From the NCBI GenBank assembly GCA_029243165.1, contig JAQWSN010000005.1, forward strand, positions 215,839 through 279,838: DNA of 64,000 bases, read 5' to 3'. The stretch comes from Flavobacteriaceae bacterium (GTDB lineage Bacteria > Bacteroidota > Bacteroidia > Flavobacteriales > Flavobacteriaceae). Made by a program: the position numbers and the translations under genes. The notes under the pieces are model-generated. The model ran no database searches. It was not told the DNA's origin and saw nothing but the letters and a program-made list of their open reading frames with translations. Shown here one piece after another: positions 19,643 to 26,863 of this stretch. Within the stretch, counting starts at the first letter, position 1, and each line of letters opens with the position of its first letter.

Positions 19643-20650
19643 ATGGATCAATCAAATTCCACTTTAACAGACCGTTTTGGCAGGCATCACAACTACCTCA
19701 GAATTTCACTTACTGAACGGTGTAATCTACGATGTAATTATTGCATGCCGATTGACGGAGTCAAATTGAGTCCCCCCGAGCATTTAATGAATGCAGAAGA
19801 AATTTTCAAAATTGCTAAAAGTTTTGTGAAATTTGGAGTTACAAAAATTCGACTCACAGGAGGCGAGCCCTTAGTCCGAAAAGATTTTCCTAAAATTTTA
19901 AAATCACTCTCAACACTTAATGTTGAATTATCTCTTACTAGTAATGCGGTTTCCATTGATCGTCATATTGAACTCCTTAAAACTGCAGGAGTAAAAACCG
20001 TAAACATAAGCTTAGATACTTTGAAAGCGGAACGCTTTCAAAAAATCACTTTTAGGGATTATTTTGACAGGGTGTACCAAAATATCTTAAAACTGATCGA
20101 CGAAGGCTTTCAAGTAAAAATTAATGCTGTTTTAATGCGGGGTATCAACGATGATGAACTTTTGGATTTTGTAGCCTTTACGAAAAGCCATCCTGTTGTT
20201 TTCCGATTCATTGAATTTATGCCTTTTGATGGCAACCAATGGAAACGAGAAAAAACGATTTCATATCAAGAAATCATGGATCAAATTCAGAATACCTATT
20301 CAGAAAAACAAATCATTCGACTCCAAGATGCTCCAAACGATACGTCTAAAAATTATTGTATTCAGGGACATCAAGGTTCTTTTGCCATTATCAGTACTGT
20401 AACCCATCCATTTTGTGATCAATGCAACCGCATTCGATTGACTGCCAATGGACAATTAAAAAATTGTTTGTTTTCTCAAAAAGAAAATGACCTACTCACC
20501 GCACTTAGAAACCAACAGGATATTGAGCCCATTATTCGTCAGAGTATCTCGAGTAAGTTTGCCATTCGATCAGGAATGAATGCTCCAGATCAGTTTGAAG
20601 ATCCTGAACAACACCGGCAAAACAGAAGCATGATTACCATTGGGGGCTAA
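19643..20650 (+). CDS. moaA: GTP 3',8-cyclase (radical SAM)
   Basis: First step of molybdenum cofactor synthesis. N-terminal radical-SAM cluster motif CNLRCNYCMP, GGEPLV SAM site, and C-terminal second cluster CDQCNRIRLTANGQLKNC. The C-terminus ends in GG, needed in this family for activity. The frame also allows a TTG at 19637; I chose the ATG at 19643. The last 17 bases overlap the convergent mocA gene. Confidence 0.96.
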   Translation: MDQSNSTLTDRFGRHHNYLRISLTERCNLRCNYCMPIDGVKLSPPEHLMNAEEIFKIAKSFVKFGVTKIRLTGGEPLVRKDFPKILKSLSTLNVELSLTSNAVSIDRHIELLKTAGVKTVNISLDTLKAERFQKITFRDYFDRVYQNILKLIDEGFQVKINAVLMRGINDDELLDFVAFTKSHPVVFRFIEFMPFDGNQWKREKTISYQEIMDQIQNTYSEKQIIRLQDAPNDTSKNYCIQGHQGSFAIISTVTHPFCDQCNRIRLTANGQLKNCLFSQKENDLLTALRNQQDIEPIIRQSISSKFAIRSGMNAPDQFEDPEQHRQNRSMITIGG

Positions 20651-21239
20651 ATTCATTATGTAGTTTTCGATACATTTCAGGGGTATCCATATCCACAAGG
20701 GTTTTTCCTGCTTTGACTAAGGTTGTGTTTTTGCTGTACTTTTTTATCATTTTTTTTGCCCCTTCTTCTCCACTCAGAGATTGCAGTTCCTCAAAATAAT
20801 GTGCATCAAATAAAACAGGGACACCAAGCCACCCAAGGTCTGATTCGGATACAATAATCTGCTTTTTTCCCTTTTCAAAAACAGCTCTCATCTTCAAATA
20901 ATGTGAAGTCGTTACTAGAGGCTGATCTATTAAAGATATCAAAACTCCATCGGTTATTCTGTTGGATTGTAGAATTTGTTGAATACTAAATGCTAAAGAA
21001 TTACCCATTCCATTTTCCCAATACTCATTTCGAATCACTTCTGCATTACTGCTTTTTAAAAGAGGTTCAATCAAATCGGCATAAGCTCCCAAAGTCACAT
21101 AAAACTGGTCTGAAGTAGGCGCAATAGTATCCATTTGAAATTGAATAAGACTCTTATTTCCCCAGCGTAAAAGTTGTTTGGGTTCTCCCATTCTTTTTGA
21201 GGTTCCTGCTGCCAAAAGTAGATGTGGAATATTATTCAT
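20634..21239 (-). CDS. mocA: Molybdenum cofactor cytidylyltransferase (MocA type)
   Basis: Attaches CMP to the cofactor to give molybdopterin cytosine dinucleotide, the form used by IorAB-type enzymes. The nucleotidyltransferase motif LLAAGTSKRMGEPKQLLRW opens the protein from the ATG at 21239 (about 201 residues); the longer frame to 21347 has an unrelated leader overlapping xdhC. The stretch ENGMGNSL and the ISLIDQPLV metal motif fit MocA rather than MobA. Start overlaps the xdhC end by eight bases. Confidence 0.88.
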   Translation of the reverse strand: MNNIPHLLLAAGTSKRMGEPKQLLRWGNKSLIQFQMDTIAPTSDQFYVTLGAYADLIEPLLKSSNAEVIRNEYWENGMGNSLAFSIQQILQSNRITDGVLISLIDQPLVTTSHYLKMRAVFEKGKKQIIVSESDLGWLGVPVLFDAHYFEELQSLSGEEGAKKMIKKYSKNTTLVKAGKTLVDMDTPEMYRKLHNEFSPQW

Positions 21240-22245
21240 GAATACTCCCCTTTTTTTCCTTAAGCTGCATTGGATTTTGTTTACGCACAACAGCCAAAAT
21301 TTCTGCCAAAATGGAAATTGCAATTTCTTGAGCACTTTCAGCTCCAATATTTATTCCTGCTGGTCCGTGCAGTCGCTCCAGAAAATCAATAGATAATTCT
21401 GAGTTGAAATCCAAGGCTTTTTCTATCACTCGCTCACGTCGGTGCTTAGGTCCCAAAATACCAAAATAGGCCGATCGGGTATTGGCTAGGGCTAGTAAAT
21501 ATTGAACGTCCTTTTTAAAACTATGAGTCATCAAAAGTATGGCTGTTTGAGAATCTACTGCGCTAACATCTAAGGAGTCGATTGTAGTACTGATAAATTG
21601 ATGCGCTCCCTCAAAAAAAGATATGGTTTTTGCCTCATCTGCGGATGCTACTACTGTGACTTGCCATCCCAAATCTGAAGCAGTTTTGCATAAGCAAACT
21701 GTATCGTGTTCTGCTCCAAAGAGATACAGCTGAAATAAAGGCTCGAAGGTTTGCCTAAAACAACTCATTTTTTCTGATGGAGCCTCAAAATTATCGCGTA
21801 GTGAAAAGGAATTTCCTGAAAAAAGAAACTGTGTCCCAAAGGCAATATTGCTTTGCTCCTCTCTAGTGAAAAAGGTTTCGGAGTGAAAATCAATTCGTTT
21901 TTTTAGAACCGTTTCAAATTGAATCTTGAGCTCCTCAGATAATTTTACAGGTTCAATAAGAATGAAGATAATTCCTTCACATCCCAGCCGATACCTTCCG
22001 TCATAGGTCATTATTTTAGGAACATCAGACTCCAAAACAGACTGGGCTTGAAGCACTACTTCCTTTTCCACACAACCGCCGCTTACAGCTCCAAAAGTTT
22101 TGCCATTTTCTTGAATCAACATCCGCACCCCGGGTCTGCGATAGGAAGAGCCTTCTAATGCTACAACCGTTGCCAAAACCGATTTTAGATTTTGTTGCTG
22201 GGCAGTCCAGATGTGTTCAATCAGATTTTTAATTTCGTGCGTCAT
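21232..22245 (-). CDS. xdhC: XdhC-family molybdoenzyme maturation factor
   Basis: Binds and helps sulfurate or insert the molybdenum cofactor into xanthine-dehydrogenase-family enzymes. N-terminal domain: VLATVVALEGSSYRRPGVRMLI and GAVSGGCVEKEV with the cofactor-linked cysteine. C-terminal Rossmann-like half: LYLFGAEHDTVCLCKTASDLGWQVTVV, then ILLMTHSFKKD and GILGPKHRRE. Either ATG 22266 or 22245 is possible; I chose the second. It pairs with mocA and serves the nearby iorAB enzyme. Confidence 0.9.
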   Translation of the reverse strand: MTHEIKNLIEHIWTAQQQNLKSVLATVVALEGSSYRRPGVRMLIQENGKTFGAVSGGCVEKEVVLQAQSVLESDVPKIMTYDGRYRLGCEGIIFILIEPVKLSEELKIQFETVLKKRIDFHSETFFTREEQSNIAFGTQFLFSGNSFSLRDNFEAPSEKMSCFRQTFEPLFQLYLFGAEHDTVCLCKTASDLGWQVTVVASADEAKTISFFEGAHQFISTTIDSLDVSAVDSQTAILLMTHSFKKDVQYLLALANTRSAYFGILGPKHRRERVIEKALDFNSELSIDFLERLHGPAGINIGAESAQEIAISILAEILAVVRKQNPMQLKEKKGSIHE

Positions 22246-22337
22246 GAATAATTGTCTATTAATCATAAAGATATTGATTTGTAAAGGTTTTTAAAAAAAG
22301 TGCGATCATTTACCCCCTCTACAACCAAAATCATTTT

Positions 22338-22368
22338 TAAAAAAAAAACCTCTGTGGACTCACAGAGG
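22338..22368 (-). terminator. Terminator of tRNA-Leu
   Basis: CCTCTGTG (22349-22356) and CACAGAGG (22361-22368) form an 8-bp stem with a 4-base loop, followed on the minus strand by an eight-base or longer U run (22338-22348). Confidence 0.85.
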
Positions 22369-22378
22369 CTTAAAGAAG

Positions 22379-22460
22379 TGCGGGTGAAGGGACTCGAACC
22401 CCCACGCCGTGAAGCACTAGATCCTAAATCTAGCGTGTCTACCAATTTCACCACACCCGC
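22379..22460 (-). tRNA. tRNA-Leu (anticodon UAG)
   Basis: Full cloverleaf on the minus strand: acceptor GCGGGTG / CACCCGC, discriminator A, D-arm with GGTAGAC, anticodon stem CTAGA / TCTAG around loop TTTAGGA (anticodon TAG), a long class II variable arm, and T-loop GTTCGAGTC. The 3' CCA is not encoded. Confidence 0.95.
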
Positions 22461-22554
22461 ATTTGGGAGGACAAATATAACTAAGTTTTCGTATAAAATT
22501 TCTACTTCTAAAAAAAATACATTGGTTAGCTTTGTGTGTTTAAAAAGAAACGAT

Positions 22555-23940
22555 ATGATGACACTGACTACCGACCAAAAACGTTACCTAGATGAATGGA
22601 TGTCCTTCTTAAAAATTCCCTCGGTAAGTGCGGATCCGAATTTTAATTCAGAGGTTGCTGCTGCTGCTGCATGGGTCAAAGATGCACTTGATAAAGTTGG
22701 TTGTTCTCACACCGAAATCATCCCTACAGCTGGACATCCTATTGTTTATGGCGAACATCTAATTGATCCCAAATTACCTACCGTATTGGTTTATGGACAC
22801 TACGATGTTCAACCACCAGATCCTGTAGACTTGTGGGACAGTCCTCCGTTTGAACCAGTAATTAAAACCACTCCTCTCCATCCTGAAGGGGCTGTATTTG
22901 CTCGAGGTGCCTGCGATGATAAGGGACAGATGTTTATGCACATTAAAGCTTTTGAGGTCATGAAAAAAGAAGGATTGTTAGGCTGCAATATCAAATTTAT
23001 GATCGAAGGGGAAGAAGAAGTTGGTAGTGATCATCTAGAAGATTTTGTAAAAAATAATAAAACTAAATTGGCATGTGATGTAATTCTTATTTCTGATACA
23101 GGAATGATTTCTAGAGAGCAACCCTCAATCTCTACTGGCTTAAGAGGATTGAGTTACATGGAAGTGACCGTTACAGGGCCCAATCGTGATTTACATTCAG
23201 GACTTTACGGAGGAGCAGTTGCAAATCCAATTAACGTTTTATGTGAAATGATCTCTAAAATGCACGACGATCAAAAACGAATTACCATTCCTGGTTTCTA
23301 CGACAAGGTAGAGGAACTCACACACAACGAAAGAAAAGCTATGGCTGAAGCCCCTTTTAATTTGTCCGAATTTAAAGATTCAATCGGTATCAAAGGAATT
23401 TGTGGAGAAGAAGGCTACACAAATGAAGAGCGCCGAACCATTCGCCCAACCTTAGATGTCAATGGTATTTGGGGAGGTTACACAGGCGAAGGTGCAAAAA
23501 CTGTGATTCCGAGTAAAGCCCACGCTAAAATTTCAATGCGATTGGTACCCAATCAAGATTGGAATGACATCAGTGAATTGTTTAGTAACTATTTTCAATC
23601 GATTGCTCCCCAGGGGGTCACGGTTGAAGTTCAAACCCATCATGGTGGATATGCATACGTAACCCCTACAAATAATCTTGCCTATCAAGCCGCACATCAG
23701 GCCTACCTTGACACCTTCGGAATTGCACCCATACCAAGTCGAGGAGGTGGAAGCATTCCCATTGTTCCCATGTTTGAAAATGAACTGGGAGTAAAATCAA
23801 TTTTAATGGGCTTTGGATTGGATTCAGATGCTATTCATTCCCCAAATGAACACTACGGTCTGTTTAACTTTTTTAAGGGGATTGAAACCCTTCCTAAATT
23901 TTACAAACATTACATTGAACTCCAAAATAAAGATTCCTAG
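22555..23940 (+). CDS. M20 family dipeptidase
   Basis: Zinc dipeptidase related to carnosinase and PepV, probably cytoplasmic. About 461 residues from the ATG pair at 22555/22558; the open frame extends upstream through the tRNA gene and is not coding there. Metal and catalytic motifs: YGHYDVQPPDP, RGACDDKGQM, EGEEEVGS with the catalytic glutamate, and a late DSDAIHSPNE histidine. A TAGCTTTG box at 22527-22534 fits a -7 element. Its 3' end overlaps hemW by four bases, convergently. Confidence 0.93.
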   Translation: MMTLTTDQKRYLDEWMSFLKIPSVSADPNFNSEVAAAAAWVKDALDKVGCSHTEIIPTAGHPIVYGEHLIDPKLPTVLVYGHYDVQPPDPVDLWDSPPFEPVIKTTPLHPEGAVFARGACDDKGQMFMHIKAFEVMKKEGLLGCNIKFMIEGEEEVGSDHLEDFVKNNKTKLACDVILISDTGMISREQPSISTGLRGLSYMEVTVTGPNRDLHSGLYGGAVANPINVLCEMISKMHDDQKRITIPGFYDKVEELTHNERKAMAEAPFNLSEFKDSIGIKGICGEEGYTNEERRTIRPTLDVNGIWGGYTGEGAKTVIPSKAHAKISMRLVPNQDWNDISELFSNYFQSIAPQGVTVEVQTHHGGYAYVTPTNNLAYQAAHQAYLDTFGIAPIPSRGGGSIPIVPMFENELGVKSILMGFGLDSDAIHSPNEHYGLFNFFKGIETLPKFYKHYIELQNKDS

Positions 23941-25067
23941 ACCCTAAACAAATCTGCAGCCAAACCATCCGTTAAAAATTTTGCGCTTTGGCTAATTTTT
24001 AAATGATCGCCATCCCAATAAAAAAAGTGCTCTGCCAAATGACGCTCAGCTTGCTCTTCCAAATAAAGTGCATATCGCTGTCCAAAATGCTTTTTAACAT
24101 GGTCTAAAGAAACTCCTTCTAAGGTTCTTAAACCAGTCATTAGATATTCATTGTATCGATCCTTTAGGGTAAGTTCTTCTTTTTCAAAGGACAGTTCACC
24201 GTCTTTCAAAGACTTAAGATAGCTGTGGTTGTTGGAAACATTCCATTTTCGAATGCGTTCTCCATCGTAACTGTGGGCCGAAGGTCCAATACCCAAATAG
24301 GGTTTTCCTTCCCAATAATTCTGATTGTTTACCGAAAAATAATTGGGTTTTCCAAAATTTGAAAATTCATAATTGACATAGCCGAATTCTTCCATTTTAT
24401 AAATTAAAAACTGGTATTGCTTTGCAACCTCCTCTTCGGGGAGGGGCAAAACTATTCCTTTCTCAATTTGGTGATGTAAAGCTGTTTTCTCTTCAACAGT
24501 TAATGCATAGGAAGATAAATGAGGAGGATTAAAACTCAGAGCCGTATTTATGTTTTCTTCCCATTCGCCTAGAGTCGAATAAGGCATTCCATAGATTAAA
24601 TCAAGTGTGTAATTATTGAAAATTTTTCCAATTAATTCCAATGATTTTAGAGCCTGATTTCGATCATGAGCTCTATTCATAAGTTCAAGATCTCGGTTAG
24701 AAAATGACTGTACTCCGAGACTTAATCTATTAATTCCTGCTGCTTTTATTCCGCTTAAATACTCTGCAGATACATCGTCTGGATTGACCTCCAAGGTCAC
24801 CTCTACATTAGGGATTAATTTGAATTTTTTAGTGATAAAATCAATTAGATTTCCAATTTCCTGAGGGCTTAAAAGCGAGGGGGAGCCTCCACCAAAATAA
24901 ATACTCTCTAAAGGAAGATTGATTTCATTGGTTCGTATCGTTAATTCTTTTTTCATAGCCTCCCCCATGGCGTTTTTATGTTTTAGGGAAGTAGAAAAAT
25001 GAAAATTACAATAATGACAAGCTTGTTTGCAAAACGGATAATGGAAATAGAGATTTGACATTTTCAA
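23937..25067 (-). CDS. hemW: HemW-like radical SAM protein
   Basis: Heme chaperone related to HemN, annotated in many genomes as coproporphyrinogen oxidase-like. The cluster motif is CKQACHYCNF (CxxxCxxC), with YFGGGSPSLL as SAM-binding region and YLGIGPSAHSYDG downstream. The usual HNxxYW motif of HemW reads NNQNYW here, so the histidine is replaced. 376 residues. Lies 9 bases after ruvC on the same strand. Confidence 0.9.
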   Translation of the reverse strand: MKMSNLYFHYPFCKQACHYCNFHFSTSLKHKNAMGEAMKKELTIRTNEINLPLESIYFGGGSPSLLSPQEIGNLIDFITKKFKLIPNVEVTLEVNPDDVSAEYLSGIKAAGINRLSLGVQSFSNRDLELMNRAHDRNQALKSLELIGKIFNNYTLDLIYGMPYSTLGEWEENINTALSFNPPHLSSYALTVEEKTALHHQIEKGIVLPLPEEEVAKQYQFLIYKMEEFGYVNYEFSNFGKPNYFSVNNQNYWEGKPYLGIGPSAHSYDGERIRKWNVSNNHSYLKSLKDGELSFEKEELTLKDRYNEYLMTGLRTLEGVSLDHVKKHFGQRYALYLEEQAERHLAEHFFYWDGDHLKISQSAKFLTDGLAADLFRV

Positions 25068-25076
25068 AAAACCCGT

Positions 25077-25631
25077 TTAGGGTTTTATTTTTTTTGGGTT
25101 TTGATTCACATATGCACTCCAACCAGAATAATTTTTCCCTTGGCTTTCTTTGCCTCTGTTGTAGTAATGGCAAACAGCTGCTGCCAGACCATCGGTAGCA
25201 TCTAAATTTTTTGGCAGTGTTTTGATTTTAAGTAACTGTTGAAGCATTTTGGCTACTTGTTCTTTAGAGGCATTGCCATTGCCAGTAATTGCCATTTTAA
25301 TTTTTTTTGGTGAATATTCTGTAATGGAAAGCTCCCTAGACAAACCTGCAGCCATGGCTACACCTTGTGCCCTGCCTAACTTTAGCATGGACTGTACATT
25401 TTTCCCAAAAAAAGGAGCTTCTAGTGCCATTTCATCAGGATGATATTCATCAATCAACTCAATAGTTCTTTTGAAAATATGATGTAGTTTTAAAAAGTGA
25501 TTGTCGTATTTTTTTAGATGTAATTCGTGCATTTGAATCATCTGCATCGAATTTTTACTGACTTCAATTAACCCAAAACCCATGATCGTTGTTCCTGGAT
25601 CAACGCCTAAAATAATTTGTGTCTCTTGCAT
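25077..25631 (-). CDS. ruvC: Crossover junction endodeoxyribonuclease RuvC
   Basis: Resolves Holliday junctions. The catalytic aspartate is in ILGVDPGTTIMGFG, then the glutamate in MALEAPFFGKN, and the final DATDGLAAAVCHY carries the C-terminal acidic pair. 184 residues, normal. Starts with a one-base overlap of the preceding lipoprotein stop (TAATG). Confidence 0.96.
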   Translation of the reverse strand: MQETQIILGVDPGTTIMGFGLIEVSKNSMQMIQMHELHLKKYDNHFLKLHHIFKRTIELIDEYHPDEMALEAPFFGKNVQSMLKLGRAQGVAMAAGLSRELSITEYSPKKIKMAITGNGNASKEQVAKMLQQLLKIKTLPKNLDATDGLAAAVCHYYNRGKESQGKNYSGWSAYVNQNPKKIKP

Positions 25632-26128
25632 TATTTTGATTCCAGAGCAATAATACGAACAGGAAGCTGAAACTCAGTGGAAACATAAGTTCCAACATTG
25701 GATTTGATTGCGGGAATTGCCTGTGGAAGCTGAAGAATTGCATCGGTTAAAATTTGTTCTAAATCAGGAATTGCATCTCTAAGGGCATTAGATAAATCTA
25801 CTTTATCTAAAGAGATAAAGCCCTCTTCATCTACCCTAAGCGACAAGAATAATTCTTCTTCTATGGTTTGATTTGCCTCTGACAAATTATCGAATAGATA
25901 TTCGCTAATTGAAGTTGAAATCGTGTTTTTAAAACAAGTAGTGGCTTCACTTCCTTCAAGACCATCACAAGCATTAAAGCTTGGACCTATGTCGTTCGCT
26001 GACCATTTTGAGGCCTTGGCTATTTCTTGTTTTGAAACTTTCGTAGATTCAAATAAATGACATGCGGTAAATTGCATTGAAACCAATCCGATTAAAAAAA
26101 ATGAGCGGTATTTTTTTAAAGAATACAT
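25631..26128 (-). CDS. Conserved lipoprotein of unknown function
   Basis: 165 residues with a lipoprotein signal whose lipobox ends at the cysteine in FTACHLF. The remainder is mixed charged/hydrophobic with two further cysteines (NACDGLEGSEATTC). The C-terminal part has a repeated LxxAIxxLPxAIP character and reads like the end of a TonB-type or carrier domain (FQLPVRIIAL), but I do not recognise the family. Co-transcribed with ruvC. Confidence 0.65.
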   Translation of the reverse strand: MYSLKKYRSFFLIGLVSMQFTACHLFESTKVSKQEIAKASKWSANDIGPSFNACDGLEGSEATTCFKNTISTSISEYLFDNLSEANQTIEEELFLSLRVDEEGFISLDKVDLSNALRDAIPDLEQILTDAILQLPQAIPAIKSNVGTYVSTEFQLPVRIIALESK

Positions 26129-26220
26129 TCTGTTTAAAATTTCAAAATAAAGTTACAATTTTTATTTATTTTCGAACTGATAATGCTCCAATTTACTCTT
26201 CAAATAAGATATGTTTGCCT

Positions 26221-26721
26221 ATGGACCTTCTTTTAATTTGTATCGCTGGATTTTTTATTTTATTGGGGCTAGTTGGTAGTTTTTTACCCGTTATTCCAGG
26301 ACCGCTTACCTCTTGGATTGGTTTTTTAGTATTGAGTTTTATCCCTGAAATTTCCATTTCGACAACTTTTCTACTAATCAGTTTTTCTATTGCACTATTT
26401 ATTTTCTTATTGGATTTTATCATTCCTATTATCGGAGTAAAAAAATATGGGGGTGGAAAAGGCAGCACTTATGGTGCATCAATTGGGCTGATTTTAGGCA
26501 TCCTATTCTTAGGTCCTTTAGGCATTTTAATGGGTCCTTTTTTAGGAGCGTTTTTTGGAGAACTAATTGTAAATAAAAGCAATAATAAAGGAGCACTAAG
26601 AGCTGCATTTGGCGCGCTTATTGGTTTCTTGTCAGGTGTTTTCCTAAAGTTTATTATTGGGATTGCATACGGATTCTATTTTATCCGCTTTGTCTGGAAT
26701 GCTAGAGATCTAGTTTTCTAA
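26221..26721 (+). CDS. DUF456 family membrane protein
   Basis: 166 residues, four to five hydrophobic segments. The ending and the opening FFILLGLVGSFLPVIPGPLTSWIGFLVL with its GxxLPxxPGP loop are the DUF456 signature; GPFLGAFFGELI repeats glycine-rich packing later. The ATG at 26221 begins at this signature; the longer frame back to 26077 overlaps a divergent gene. Function unknown. It converges on the cas9 transcript; the cas9 3' untranslated elements fill the gap. Confidence 0.82.
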   Translation: MDLLLICIAGFFILLGLVGSFLPVIPGPLTSWIGFLVLSFIPEISISTTFLLISFSIALFIFLLDFIIPIIGVKKYGGGKGSTYGASIGLILGILFLGPLGILMGPFLGAFFGELIVNKSNNKGALRAAFGALIGFLSGVFLKFIIGIAYGFYFIRFVWNARDLVF

Positions 26722-26733
26722 TAATCATAAAGC

Positions 26734-26859
26734 AACTCCTTTCCCGAAAAATTCAATCAAACCACAACACTATATTTATTTAATGAATGTTGTTGTATGC
26801 CATCAGCACATATTAATGCTTTTCTACTTTTTTTGTAGGGCGTTCTCGGGTAAGGAGTT
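26734..26859 (-). repeat. Long-range inverted repeat in the cas9 3' untranslated region
   Basis: Plus-strand 26734-26747 (AACTCCTTTCCCGA) and 26846-26859 (TCGGGTAAGGAGTT) are inverted with 13 of 14 matches and 98 bases between. In a minus-strand transcript running out of cas9 they close a fold containing a CTAC/GTAG hairpin with an A-rich loop (26824-26838) and the guide-like element at 26751-26792. Could also be a bidirectional terminator remnant, but no U run follows. Confidence 0.5.
26751..26792 (-). ncRNA. Putative single crRNA-like element: 24-nt guide candidate plus CRISPR-repeat-like sequence
   Basis: On the minus strand, GTTGTGGTTTGATTGAAT (26768 down to 26751) has the typical 5' start of flavobacterial type II-C repeats. 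It can pair with the tracrRNA anti-repeat at 30315-30332 over 16 of 18 positions: eight pairs, a 2x2 U-U loop, then eight pairs including two G-U. In type II systems the guide lies 5' of the repeat, which would be 26792 down to 26769. Only one repeat is present. On the same strand ACAACA (26796-26791) could alternatively pair with the first bases of the repeat, or be the end of an older, decayed repeat. Expression from the cas9 transcript is inference. Confidence 0.5.
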
Positions 26860-26863
26860 TACT

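Noticed and set aside
22300..22554. Open upstream part of the dipeptidase frame
   Set aside because: It runs through the tRNA-Leu gene and its terminator; the conserved protein begins at 22555.
26734..26859. Transposon terminal inverted repeats bounding the Cas9 locus
   Set aside because: Both arms lie on the same side of cas9 and there is no transposase.
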